Assembly (NCBI GenBank): GCA_049509675.1
Contig: JBEKZQ010000090.1
Coordinates: forward strand, 1 to 16,007
Source: JBEKZQ01 sp049509675
GTDB taxonomy: Bacteria; Planctomycetota; Planctomycetia; Pirellulales; Thermoguttaceae
Length of the DNA stretch: 16,007 bases
Reading direction: 5' to 3'
Positions within the stretch are counted from its first letter, which is position 1. Each line of letters starts with the position of its first letter. The notes under the pieces are model-generated. The model did no database searches. It was not told where the DNA came from and saw only the letters and a program-made list of their open reading frames with translations. The translations under genes were made by a program, and so were the position numbers. Below, in pieces: positions 6,742 to 14,377 of this stretch.

Positions 6742-6788
6742 CCGGGGCCCCGCTCGACTGTAGCCCAATTCCCGCTAGAATACACGGA

Positions 6789-8879
6789 ATGAGCACCTTG
6801 GAAAAAACGCCGGCCCAATTGCTGGCCACTCCGGTCCAGTATCTCCGAGGGGTTGGTCCGCAACGGGCCGAACTGCTCGCGCGGCTGGGCCTCGACACGG
6901 CCCGCGACGTCCTCTTCCATTTTCCCCGCGACTACCAGGACCTGACCGATCAGCGCGAGGTCCACCAGTTGGAAGAGGGCAAGCTGCAAACCGTCCGCGG
7001 CACGATCGACGAGATCGAGCTGCGCGGCCTCAGCGCCGGCCGCTGCATTCTCGGCGTGCTGGTGCGCTGCGGCAGCGGCTACCTCCGCGCCCTTTGGTTC
7101 AACCAACCCTTCATGCGCGAACGGTTTGCCTTCGGCCAGCGCGTAACGGTCTCGGGCAAACCGAAACTCAACGGGCTGATGTGGGAGATGTCGCATCCCC
7201 GCGTGGAAATTCTGGCCGATGACGAAGAGGAGCCGGTGGGCAAGATACTCCCCCTCTACCCGCTCACCGAAGGTCTGCAGCAATGGCAATTGCGCAAGAT
7301 CATGCGCGAAACGTTGGAAACGTACGTGCCGCTGCTGGACGAGGTGTTTCCAGCGGAGTATTTGCACGCGCACGATCTTTGGCCGCTCAGCGAAGCATTG
7401 TTGCAGATCCATTTTCCGGCCGATCAGGAGCGGCTTGCCCGGGCGCGCCGCCGGCTGATTTACCAGGAGTTATTCGTCCTCCAGCTTGCCATGGCCGTGA
7501 GGCGGTATGCGCAGCACCAGCAGCGCCAAGCGCCTCCGCTGGAGGCGACAGCCGCGATCGATGCGCGGATCCGCCGGCTTTTTCCTTTCGAGCTGACCGC
7601 CGGCCAACAACAGGCGATCGCCGAGATCGCTCACGACATGGGCCAGCCCCTGCCGATGAACCGCCTGCTGGAGGGCGACGTAGGGAGCGGCAAGACGATC
7701 GTGGCCGTCTACGCGATGCTCTTGGCCGTGGCCCACGGCTGCCAGACCGTGCTGATGGCGCCGACGGAGGTGCTGGCCCGGCAACATGCCCAAACGCTGG
7801 AAAAGCTGCTGGCCGTCAGCCAGGTTCGCCGGGCCCAGTTGACCGGCGGGCTGGCCGCCCGGCCGCGCGCGGCCATGTTGGAGCAGATCGCCGCCGGAGC
7901 GATCGACATGGTCGTCGGCACGCAGGCCATTCTTCAAGACGACGTGCAGTTCGCCCGCTTGGGGCTGGTGGTCATCGATGAGCAGCACAAGTTCGGCGTG
8001 CAGCAGCGGGCCACGTTGAAACACTCGGGCCCCGATCCGCACTACCTGGTGATGACGGCAACGCCCATTCCGCGCACGGTGACCATGACCCTGTTCGGCG
8101 ACTTGGACGTCTCGACGCTTCGCGACAGTCCGCCGGGGCGGCAAAAGGTGAACAGCTATCTGGCCACGGAAGCGCAACGGCCACGCTGGTGGGACTTCTT
8201 TCGCAAGAAGCTCCGCGAAGGGCGGCAAGGCTACGTGGTTGCACCGCTGGTGGAAGAGTCCGACCAGTTCGCGGCCGTCAGCCTGGAGGAAACCTACGAG
8301 GCGTTGGCCAACGGCGAACTGGAGGAGTTCCGCCTGGGCCTGATCCACGGCCGGATGACGCCGGAAGAGAAGGACGCGGTGATGGACCGTTTCCGCCGGG
8401 GCGAGGTCCAGGTGCTGGTGTGTACGTCGGTGGTCGAAGTGGGCGTGGACGTGCCCAACGCCACGCTCATGACGATCGAGAGCGGAGAGCGCTTCGGCTT
8501 GGCGCAATTGCACCAATTGCGCGGGCGGATCAGCCGCGGCCGTTTCCCCGGCTTCTGCTGCGTCTATGCCCAGCCGCAGACCGAGGAGGCCCAGGAGCGG
8601 CTCAAGGCGTTCGTGACCACAAGCGACGGTTTCGAGCTGGCCGAGATCGATTTCCGCCTGCGTGGCCCCGGCGACCTGTTCGGCACCAGGCAGCACGGCC
8701 TGCCGCCGCTGCGGATTGCCGACCTGCTGCGCGACGCCGACTTGTTGGCCGAGGCCCGCCGCGATGCGCTGGCCCTGGTTGCCGCCGATCCCGGGCTGTC
8801 GCGTCCGGAGCATGCCCTGCTGCGGCGGATGACCTTGCGGCGCTACGGCAAGGCGCTGGAGTTGGGCGACGTGGGATAG
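6789..8879 (+). CDS. recG: ATP-dependent DNA helicase RecG
   Basis: This 696-residue helicase remodels and reverses stalled replication forks and acts on branched recombination intermediates. The N-terminal wedge/OB domain includes YLRGVGPQRAELLARLG and HFPRDYQDL. Helicase motif I is GDVGSGKT (296-303), motif II is DEQH (397-400) and motif III is TATPIPRT. Motif V is TSVVEVGVDVPNAT and motif VI is QLHQLRGRISRG (573-584). The C-terminal part has the expected DFRLRGPGDLFGTRQHGLP block. The length equals typical RecG (about 680-700). The ATG at 6789 is chosen because it leads directly into KTPAQLLATPVQYLRGVG. Upstream in-frame codons fall in intergenic repeats. It heads a plus-strand run with manA, ispH and an enolase-family gene, but a 224-bp gap with a hairpin follows, so co-transcription with manA is uncertain. 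Confidence 0.97.
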   Translation: MSTLEKTPAQLLATPVQYLRGVGPQRAELLARLGLDTARDVLFHFPRDYQDLTDQREVHQLEEGKLQTVRGTIDEIELRGLSAGRCILGVLVRCGSGYLRALWFNQPFMRERFAFGQRVTVSGKPKLNGLMWEMSHPRVEILADDEEEPVGKILPLYPLTEGLQQWQLRKIMRETLETYVPLLDEVFPAEYLHAHDLWPLSEALLQIHFPADQERLARARRRLIYQELFVLQLAMAVRRYAQHQQRQAPPLEATAAIDARIRRLFPFELTAGQQQAIAEIAHDMGQPLPMNRLLEGDVGSGKTIVAVYAMLLAVAHGCQTVLMAPTEVLARQHAQTLEKLLAVSQVRRAQLTGGLAARPRAAMLEQIAAGAIDMVVGTQAILQDDVQFARLGLVVIDEQHKFGVQQRATLKHSGPDPHYLVMTATPIPRTVTMTLFGDLDVSTLRDSPPGRQKVNSYLATEAQRPRWWDFFRKKLREGRQGYVVAPLVEESDQFAAVSLEETYEALANGELEEFRLGLIHGRMTPEEKDAVMDRFRRGEVQVLVCTSVVEVGVDVPNATLMTIESGERFGLAQLHQLRGRISRGRFPGFCCVYAQPQTEEAQERLKAFVTTSDGFELAEIDFRLRGPGDLFGTRQHGLPPLRIADLLRDADLLAEARRDALALVAADPGLSRPEHALLRRMTLRRYGKALELGDVG

Positions 8880-8961
8880 GGTCGGTCGACCGCCTACCGC
8901 TGTGGCAAACCGGAGGTTGGCAGCATTGGTCGGCGAGCCCCACCACTGCTCGCCCGGAAAT

Positions 8962-9011
8962 CAGGAGAACTGCAAAGTGCCAGGTCTTTCGCCCATTTCG
9001 CAGTTCTCCTG
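8962..9011. repeat. 50-bp inverted repeat between recG and the mannose-6-phosphate isomerase gene
   Basis: CAGGAGAACTGC (8962-8973) and GCAGTTCTCCTG (9000-9011) are perfect 12-bp inverted arms. The loop of about 26 bp includes AAAGTGCCAGG and ends in CCCATTTC. No T-run follows, so it is not a classical terminator. The loop sequence resembles other planctomycete palindromic elements carrying GTGCCAGG. It could also stabilise or cap the recG transcript. Confidence 0.8.
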
Positions 9012-9103
9012 GGCCAGCTACCGGGCGGCGGATAGCTTGGTAAAATGAATGGGTGCGTGCGTCCAAGTCCTGATTTTTCTTGGAAACGAGGTTGCCAAGA
9101 ACC

Positions 9104-10129
9104 ATGGATCCCCTGGTGTTCGAGCCCTATTGCCGGCCGCAGGTGTGGGGCGGACGACGTTTGCAACAACAATTGAACAAGCCGCTGCCGGCCGAGGGCA
9201 CATTCGGCGAGGCCTGGGAGATCAGCGCTCAATCGCTGCACGTCAGCCGCGTGGCCGAAGGGCCTCTGGCCGGCATGCGGTTGACGGAGCTATGGGCCAC
9301 CCGCGCCGCGGAGCTCGTCGGAAACGCTGCGCACGCGCCAGCCGAATTCCCGCTGCTGGTGAAGTACCTCGATTGCCAGGAGCTGCTCTCGATCCAGGTC
9401 CATCCCAACGACGAGATCGCCCGGCGGCTGGGCTGCGGGCAGTTCGGCAAGACCGAGGCCTGGATCGTGATGGAGGCCGCTCCCGAGGGCCTGATCTATG
9501 CCGGTTTCCGCCCGGGAGTGCAGCGCGAGGACGTCGAGCGCCGGCTCGCCGACGGCACCCTGGCCCAATGCCTGCACTCCTTTGCGCCGTGCAAGGGCGA
9601 CGTGGTTTTTCTGGCGGCCGGAACGGTTCACGCCGTGGGCGGCGGTGTGCTGATGGCCGAAATCCAGCAATCCAGCGACGCCACCTTCCGCCTGTTCGAC
9701 TGGAACCGCCCGGGCAGCGACGGGAAACCGCGGCCGCTGCACAAGAAGGAGGCCTTGATGTCCATCGACTGGTCGGCCGGACCGGTCGCCCCCGTCAAGC
9801 CCGGGCCATTGCAGGGGCTGGCGGCCGGCGCCGAAGGCGAGCGGTTGGTGACCTGCGATTATTTCTCCATCGATCGTTTGTACTTGCGGTCGTCTCTGGA
9901 CCTGCCGCATCCGCAGCGGCTTTCCATCTGGATGGTGCCGCAAGGGGCGGCCGAGCTTGCCAGTGCGGCAACCGGCTATCGCCGCACGTTCAGCCGAGGC
10001 GCGACGGTGTTAGTGCCGGCCTCGGCCCAGGCGTTGCGTTGGACTTCCTTGCAGAACGAAACCATCTTGTTGAGAGTCGAGAGTCGAGAGTCGAGAGTCG
10101 AGAGTCGAGATTTGAGATTTGAGATTTGA
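9104..10129 (+). CDS. manA: Class I mannose-6-phosphate isomerase
   Basis: This 341-residue zinc enzyme interconverts mannose 6-phosphate and fructose 6-phosphate, feeding GDP-mannose or glycolysis. Zinc and active-site motifs are SIQVHPND (96-103; Gln98, His100), GKTEAW (115-120; Glu118) and AAGTVHAVGGG (171-181; His176). LIYAGFRPG (130-138) and RLFDWNR (196-202) are also typical. The ATG at 9104 gives the usual short lead into FEPYCRPQVWGGRRL; a TTG 24 bp upstream is an alternative. The last 18 or so residues (RVESRESRVESR...) are encoded by heptad array 3 and are foreign to the family. The stop codon is supplied by the array, so the original stop seems lost. Without this tail the protein would be about 323 residues, the normal size. 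Confidence 0.94.
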   Translation: MDPLVFEPYCRPQVWGGRRLQQQLNKPLPAEGTFGEAWEISAQSLHVSRVAEGPLAGMRLTELWATRAAELVGNAAHAPAEFPLLVKYLDCQELLSIQVHPNDEIARRLGCGQFGKTEAWIVMEAAPEGLIYAGFRPGVQREDVERRLADGTLAQCLHSFAPCKGDVVFLAAGTVHAVGGGVLMAEIQQSSDATFRLFDWNRPGSDGKPRPLHKKEALMSIDWSAGPVAPVKPGPLQGLAAGAEGERLVTCDYFSIDRLYLRSSLDLPHPQRLSIWMVPQGAAELASAATGYRRTFSRGATVLVPASAQALRWTSLQNETILLRVESRESRVESRDLRFEI

Positions 10130-10134
10130 GATTC
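10072..10134 (+). repeat. Heptanucleotide array 3, (GAGAGTC)5 (GAGATTT)3 GAGATTC
   Basis: Nine perfect-phase 7-bp units occupy 63 bp: five GAGAGTC, three GAGATTT and one GAGATTC. The array starts inside the manA reading frame, contains the manA stop codon, and ends 14 bp before the ispH ATG. The GAGATTT unit equals the ATTTGAG unit of array 2 in another phase. Confidence 0.97.
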
Positions 10135-10148
10135 GACCTGTACCATCC

Positions 10149-11075
10149 ATGCACATCATTCTGGCGGCGCCACGGGGCTTTTGTGCCGGCGTGAATATGG
10201 CCATCGAGAGCCTGGTTTCGGCGTTGCAGGCCTTCGGTGCCCCGGTCTACGTGTACCATGAAATTGTCCACAACAAGTGGGTCGTGGAGCGGTTTCGCCA
10301 GTTGGGGGCAGTGTTCGTCAATGATCTGCTGGACGTGCCGCCGGGCGCGCATTTGCTGTACTCGGCCCACGGCGTGCCGCCGGAAGTCCGCCGCCTGGCG
10401 GCCCGGCGCGATCTGAAGGTCATCGACGCCACCTGCCCGCTGGTCACGAAGGTCCACCTCGAGGCGATCCGCTACGCCCGCGCCGGCTATACGATCGTGC
10501 TGATCGGCCACGCGGGACACGACGAGGTGACGGGCACAATGGGCGAGGCGCCCGACTCGTTTGTCCTGGTGCAAAGGTTGGAGGACGTGGACTTGCTGCG
10601 GGTCGCCGATCCCGAAAAGCTGGCCTATCTCACGCAAACGACGCTCTCCCTGCAGGATGCGCGCGAGATCATCGAGCGGCTGCGGGGTCGCTTTCCGCGT
10701 ATCGTGGGGCCGGCCAACGAGGACATCTGCTTCGCCACGCAGCATCGCCAAGGGGCTGTGCGGGCCCTGGCCCCCGAGGCCCACGTGGTGCTGGTCGTCG
10801 GCAGCCTCAATAGCTCCAACAGCCGCCGGCTGGCGGAGTTGGCGCAGTCCTGCGGCGTGGCCACGCGTTTGATCGACGGCCCCGCCGACATCGACCCGAC
10901 CTGGTTCTCCGGCGACGAAACGGTGCTCATCACGGCCGGCGCCAGCGCGCCGGAGAACGTGGTCCGGGAGTGCGTGGCGCTCTTGCAAAGGCGCTTCGGC
11001 GGAACCGTGCAGCCGCGTACCATCTGCGAGGAGCAGATCACTTTCCGGCTGCCAAGAGAGTTGCGGGAATCATGA
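10149..11075 (+). CDS. ispH: 4-hydroxy-3-methylbut-2-enyl diphosphate reductase
   Basis: This 308-residue iron-sulfur enzyme makes isopentenyl and dimethylallyl diphosphate in the last step of the MEP isoprenoid pathway. Cluster cysteines are Cys12 (GFCAGV), Cys96 (DATCPLV) and Cys194 (DICFATQ). Substrate-binding residues sit at the same numbers as in the E. coli enzyme: His41 (HNK), His74 (SAHGV), His124 and Glu126 (GHDEVTGTMGE). SSNS (222-225) and TAGASAPE (262-269) are also present. The ATG at 10149 is chosen because MHIILAAPRGFC is the canonical N-terminus. The upstream in-frame codons belong to the heptad array. No ribosome-binding site is evident. The stop overlaps the next ATG by 4 bp, coupling it to an enolase-superfamily gene. 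Confidence 0.97.
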   Translation: MHIILAAPRGFCAGVNMAIESLVSALQAFGAPVYVYHEIVHNKWVVERFRQLGAVFVNDLLDVPPGAHLLYSAHGVPPEVRRLAARRDLKVIDATCPLVTKVHLEAIRYARAGYTIVLIGHAGHDEVTGTMGEAPDSFVLVQRLEDVDLLRVADPEKLAYLTQTTLSLQDAREIIERLRGRFPRIVGPANEDICFATQHRQGAVRALAPEAHVVLVVGSLNSSNSRRLAELAQSCGVATRLIDGPADIDPTWFSGDETVLITAGASAPENVVRECVALLQRRFGGTVQPRTICEEQITFRLPRELRES

Positions 11076-12256
11076 AAATCAGCGACTTGGAGTTCTACCT
11101 CGTCGAGATCCCGGCGCGCGGGGATAAAGGCCTGCTCGGCGATGCCCGCGACACGGCGTCCGCCGCTGAGCGACCGGCGGCCGGTGTCCGCTCTCGGCGC
11201 AAGACGCCTGTGCCGGCTTGCCCGGAGATTCCCGCCCCGGTCCGCTCCTTGCTGGTGCGGCTATCGACCGCTTCCGGCTTGGAGGGATGGGGTGAATGCG
11301 GGTTGCCGTGGCGGCAGGGCGAGCTCCTGGCACGCCGCGACTTCCTTCTGCCGCTGCTGGCCGGACGAAGTGTCTTCGACATTGAAGAGTTGCACACCTT
11401 GCAGATGCTCGCCAGTCCGCCCTTGCGCTGCGCGCTGGAGATGGCTTGCTGGGACCTGGCGGGCCGGGCTGCCGGGCAGCCCCTGTGCCACCTGTTCGGC
11501 GGCGGATATCGACGCCGCGTGCCGATCGCCGTCCGCCTCTCGGGTCGGCGGCCGGATCACGTGGCGCAACTGGCCCGGGAACTGGCCGCCCAGGGCTTTT
11601 GCTGCCAGATCGCGGCTTCGTTGGGCCGGCCGGATCTGGACTGCGCCATGCTCCGGTTGATTCGCGACAGTGTGGGCGACCGGGTGGAACTTCGCTTCGA
11701 CGCCCTGGCCCGCTACGATGCCGACGTGGCGCGCAATCTGTGCGACGACATCCAGCGCCAGCGCTTGCAGTTCCTGATCGACCCCGTGGGACGGATTGAC
11801 AATCCATTCTGCCCGCTGGCGAAGGGGCAACTGGATGCGGTGGCGGCGCTGGCCCGGCAGACCGGAGTTCCGCTGGCCCTGTGGCGAGGCATCGCGACGG
11901 CCGCCGACGTGTTGGCCGCGGTCCGCGCCGGGGCGGCTTCGTTCGTCGTGGCCGATCTGGAGCGAGTGGGCGGTCTCTCGCCCGCCCGAGCTTGTGCGGC
12001 CGTCGCCGCCGCGGCCGGCATTCCGGCCCTCATGGGCGGCCGGCCCGCGCTGGGGATCGGCACCGCTGCCATGTTACACCTTGCCGCCGCCACCCCCGCC
12101 TTCTCGGCCGGCAACGAGTGCGCCTACCATGCCCTGCCCGACGACGTGCTCTGTGAACCACTCGAGATCGTGGGCGGCATGATGACCGTGCCACAAGGCC
12201 CGGGACTGGGGGTGGAAGTAGACCGGACTAAGTTGGAACGCTACTTGTCCGGCTAG
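11072..12256 (+). CDS. Enolase-superfamily (mandelate racemase / muconate lactonizing) protein with degenerate active site
   Basis: This 394-residue protein has the family fold. The N-terminal capping domain carries EGWGECGLPW (71-80). The barrel begins with LRCALEMACWDLAGRAAGQPL (118-138) and ends around a glycine-rich MGGRPALGIGTAAMLHLA (321-338). The expected catalytic positions are mostly changed. The strand-2 KxK/KxH is Q179-I-A181. The first metal ligand Asp210 is kept (RFD) but its partner Asn is Leu. The second ligand Glu is Asp237. The third (Asp/Glu in the DES block) is W271-R272. Asp295 is kept, but the His of the His-Asp dyad is Gly. Residues 238-246 are encoded by a repeat-like palindrome. 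It overlaps ispH by 4 bp (ATGA). The reaction cannot be assigned; it may be non-catalytic. Confidence 0.85.
   Translation: MKISDLEFYLVEIPARGDKGLLGDARDTASAAERPAAGVRSRRKTPVPACPEIPAPVRSLLVRLSTASGLEGWGECGLPWRQGELLARRDFLLPLLAGRSVFDIEELHTLQMLASPPLRCALEMACWDLAGRAAGQPLCHLFGGGYRRRVPIAVRLSGRRPDHVAQLARELAAQGFCCQIAASLGRPDLDCAMLRLIRDSVGDRVELRFDALARYDADVARNLCDDIQRQRLQFLIDPVGRIDNPFCPLAKGQLDAVAALARQTGVPLALWRGIATAADVLAAVRAGAASFVVADLERVGGLSPARACAAVAAAAGIPALMGGRPALGIGTAAMLHLAAATPAFSAGNECAYHALPDDVLCEPLEIVGGMMTVPQGPGLGVEVDRTKLERYLSG
11783..11805 (+). repeat. Palindromic repeat fragment inside the enolase-superfamily gene
   Basis: This 23-bp stretch matches, at 20 of 23 positions, the reverse complement of the right arm of the intergenic palindrome at 14768-14828: CCCGT, then GGACGGATTG, then AATCC. 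Its core GGATTGACAATCC (11793-11805) is itself a perfect palindrome around one base. It is in frame and encodes residues 238-245 (PVGRIDNP). Independent insertion of the same element is the simplest reading; chance similarity is less likely. Confidence 0.6.
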
Positions 12257-12381
12257 CGGCTGATGGTCCCGGCCGCAAAGGATGGTAATGCAATCGCTAT
12301 TGTCAAGTTGGGCGACTCAGGCCAACTCTTAACCAAGAACAAGGAATTCCAGGATTCTCTGTTGGCGCCCGGGCGGTAGAT

Positions 12382-12387
12382 TATACT
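12382..12387 (+). promoter_or_regulatory. Candidate -10 box (TATACT)
   Basis: TATACT matches the sigma-70 -10 consensus at 5 of 6 positions and sits 172 bp before the start of the YyaL-like gene. No good -35 lies at 16-18 bp; TTGGCG is present at 12362-12367 but only 14 bp away. The resulting leader would be about 160 bases and would contain the small open frame at 12425. Confidence 0.3.
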
Positions 12388-12424
12388 GTGAACGGTTACG
12401 GATCATTTCAAACCGCGCGAAGCG

Positions 12425-12493
12425 ATGACCCGCGTGGAAGCCATGCACGAGGAGGTCCGGCGGGCGACCGAGCAGGCGTTGAGCCAGGTCTGA
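12425..12493 (+). CDS. Possible 22-residue small protein or gene remnant
   Basis: An ATG at 12425 opens a 22-codon frame ending in TGA at 12491-12493. The product, MTRVEAMHEEVRRATEQA followed by LSQV, is charged and strongly helix-forming, and its codons mostly end in G or C like the neighbouring genes. The same frame is open back to 12392 with similarly protein-like residues (DHFKPREA), so this may be the 3' remnant of a longer gene rather than a complete small gene. No Shine-Dalgarno sequence precedes the ATG. No family is recognised. Confidence 0.25.
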   Translation: MTRVEAMHEEVRRATEQALSQV

Positions 12494-12553
12494 CATGGTT
12501 CGCAGATAACGGCGAATGTATCGACCCCGTGGTCCCGAGTAGCGAACCGTCAC

Positions 12554-14365
12554 GTGCCCAACCTCCTGCGCCGGGAAATCAGCCCGTACTTGTTGCAACA
12601 CGCCGACAATCCCGTTCATTGGCATCCCTGGGGCGATGAGGCCTTCGCGCTGGCCCGGGAGGAGCGGAAGCCGGTATTCCTGTCGATCGGATACTCCGCC
12701 TGCCACTGGTGCCACGTGATGGCCCACGAAAGCTTTGAGAACGAGGCGATCGCCCGGTTTCTCAACGAACATTTCGTGAGCGTCAAGGTCGATCGCGAGG
12801 AACGGCCGGAGGTGGACCAGATCTACATGGAAGCGGTGCAGATGATGGTGCGCCGAGGCGGCTGGCCATTGTCGGTCTTCTTGACGCCCCAGCAACAGCC
12901 GTTCTTTGGCGGCACCTATTGGCCCGCACGGCCGCAGACCGGAATGCCGGGGTTCGAGGAGGTGCTGCGAGCCGTGGCCGAAGCATGGCGCGATCGGCCG
13001 GCGGCCGTCATGGAACAGGCCCGGCGCATGACCGACCTCTTGCAATCGCGGCGTCCGCCCGGCGACGCGAAACGCCCGCTCGCCGAGAACCCGCTCGAAG
13101 ATGCCGAGATCGCCTTGGCACAGACCTTCGATCGGCAGGCGGGTGGATTCGGTCCGGCGCCGAAGTTCCCCCGGCCGGTCGACTTGAGCCTCTTGCTGCG
13201 CCGCTGGCGCCGTAGCGGCAGAGACGATCTTCTGCACATGGTGACCAGCACGCTGGACCACATGGCCGCCGGCGGGATCTACGACCAGTTGGGCGGCGGT
13301 TTCCATCGCTATAGCGTCGACGGCCGCTGGCTCGTGCCGCACTTCGAGAAAATGCTCTACGACAACGCCTTGCTGGCCGGGTGTTATCTGGACGCCTGGC
13401 AAGCCACGCGCCACCCCGAGTACGCGCGGATCGTCCGCCAGACGCTGGACTACCTGTTGCGCGACATGACCGATCCGCTGCACGGATTCTATAGTGCCGA
13501 AGACGCCGACAGCGCGGGCGAAGAAGGGAAGTTTTACGTGTGGACCCCGGAGGAGATCCAAGAGGTGCTCGGTGCGGAGAAGGCCGAAACGTTCGGCCGC
13601 GTGTACGATGTCACCGCGGCCGGCAATTTCGAGGGTCGCAGTATCCTCCATCCGTTGCATCCCGTAGATACCTGCGCGAAGATGTTGGACCGCGACGCGG
13701 GGCAACTGGCGGCCGAGCTGGCCGACGACCGGGCTCGCTTACTCGTGGCGCGGGCCCGGCGCGTCCGGCCCGGTCGCGACGACAAAGTATTGACCAGTTG
13801 GAACGGGCTGTTGATCGACTCCCTGGCCCGCGCCGGCGCGGCGCTGGACGAACCCCGCTACCGCGCCGCGGCGGCAGCCGGGGCCGATTTCCTCCTGCAC
13901 CACGTGCGCGACTGGCAGGGCCGGCTGGCACACTGCTGGTGCGGCGGAGAGGCACGGCACATGGCGCTGTTGGACGACGTGGCCAGCTTGACCAACGCCC
14001 TGGTCACGCTCCGGGAAACTGAACCGCAGGCTGCCTGGCTCGCCGCGGCCACGGGGCTGGCCGACGACTTGCTACAGCGGTTCGCCGATCCGCAGCAGGG
14101 TGGCTTCTTCTACACGGCCGTCGACCACGAGCCGCTCATCGTCCGTCGCAAAGACGTTTGGGACAGTGCGGTGCCCAGCGGCAGCGGCCTGGCCGTTACC
14201 GCCCTGCTGCGACTGGCCCGGCACTCCGGCCGCAGCGAGTATCGGCGTGCAGCCGAGGAAGCGTTGCGCGACTGCATGGCCGCAATCGAAGAGCTTCCCA
14301 GCGCGTGCGGGCAACTCCTGCTGGGCTTGGACATGTTGTTACACGACGAGCGTGCTCGCCGCTGA
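12554..14365 (+). CDS. Thioredoxin-domain protein of the YyaL / DUF255 (SPATA20-like) family
   Basis: This 603-residue protein has an N-terminal thioredoxin-like DUF255 domain fused to an (alpha/alpha)6-barrel-like domain resembling glycosidase/epimerase folds. Signature blocks are ISPYLLQHADNPVHWHPWG (9-27), SIGYSACHWCHVMAHESF (44-61) with the CxxC pair Cys50-Cys53, KVDREERPEVDQIYM (78-92) and GGWPLSVFLTP (102-112). FFGGTYWP follows, and later come APKFPRP, HFEKMLYDNA, SAEDADS and DKVLTSWNGL. The biochemical function of the family is not settled. The GTG start at 12554 is supported by the family N-terminus (MPNLLRREISPYLL, normally MPNRLxxExSPYLL). It is slightly shorter than many homologues (about 650-700). 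It is probably monocistronic, with its own upstream region and a 477-bp spacer downstream. Confidence 0.95.
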   Translation: MPNLLRREISPYLLQHADNPVHWHPWGDEAFALAREERKPVFLSIGYSACHWCHVMAHESFENEAIARFLNEHFVSVKVDREERPEVDQIYMEAVQMMVRRGGWPLSVFLTPQQQPFFGGTYWPARPQTGMPGFEEVLRAVAEAWRDRPAAVMEQARRMTDLLQSRRPPGDAKRPLAENPLEDAEIALAQTFDRQAGGFGPAPKFPRPVDLSLLLRRWRRSGRDDLLHMVTSTLDHMAAGGIYDQLGGGFHRYSVDGRWLVPHFEKMLYDNALLAGCYLDAWQATRHPEYARIVRQTLDYLLRDMTDPLHGFYSAEDADSAGEEGKFYVWTPEEIQEVLGAEKAETFGRVYDVTAAGNFEGRSILHPLHPVDTCAKMLDRDAGQLAAELADDRARLLVARARRVRPGRDDKVLTSWNGLLIDSLARAGAALDEPRYRAAAAAGADFLLHHVRDWQGRLAHCWCGGEARHMALLDDVASLTNALVTLRETEPQAAWLAAATGLADDLLQRFADPQQGGFFYTAVDHEPLIVRRKDVWDSAVPSGSGLAVTALLRLARHSGRSEYRRAAEEALRDCMAAIEELPSACGQLLLGLDMLLHDERARR

Positions 14366-14377
14366 CCCCTATTCATG

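Larger units (their letters stand above)
6443..6788. other. 346-bp divergent intergenic region
   Basis: This spacer separates the minus-strand ATC-hydrolase-like gene from recG. Next to the former is the candidate promoter at 6461-6489. Further right are a short perfect hairpin (6559-6574) and a two-copy tandem repeat (6687-6741). A TAGAAT hexamer lies about 10 bases before the recG ATG and could be a -10 box, but no clear -35 or Shine-Dalgarno sequence accompanies it. An open plus-strand frame runs through part of this spacer into recG, but its sequence is repeat-derived. Confidence 0.7.
12257..12553. other. 297-bp spacer before the YyaL-like gene
   Basis: The spacer is less GC-rich in its first half (TTGTCAAG, CTTAACCAAGAACAAGG), as expected of a regulatory region. 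It contains a TATACT hexamer at 12382-12387 that could be a -10 box, and a short coding-like stretch at 12392-12493. No hairpin with a T-run is seen, so no terminator for the enolase-family gene is visible. Confidence 0.6.

Noticed and set aside
6624..6788. A 55-codon N-terminal extension of RecG starting at 6624
   Set aside because: The extension is encoded by the tandem repeat and spacer, has no similarity to RecG, and the ATG at 6789 gives the normal N-terminus and length.
7470..8813. A 447-codon open frame antisense to recG
   Set aside because: RecG motifs on the plus strand are complete. The minus-strand product is a His/Gln/Arg/Gly-rich antisense translation with no recognisable fold.
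10072..10134. Heptad array as a CRISPR
   Set aside because: The units are 7 bp and contiguous with no spacers, and no cas gene is present.
12329..13705. A 458-codon open frame antisense to the YyaL-like gene
   Set aside because: The plus strand encodes a continuous, conserved DUF255 protein. The minus frame is explained by the absence of stops in GC-rich antisense sequence.
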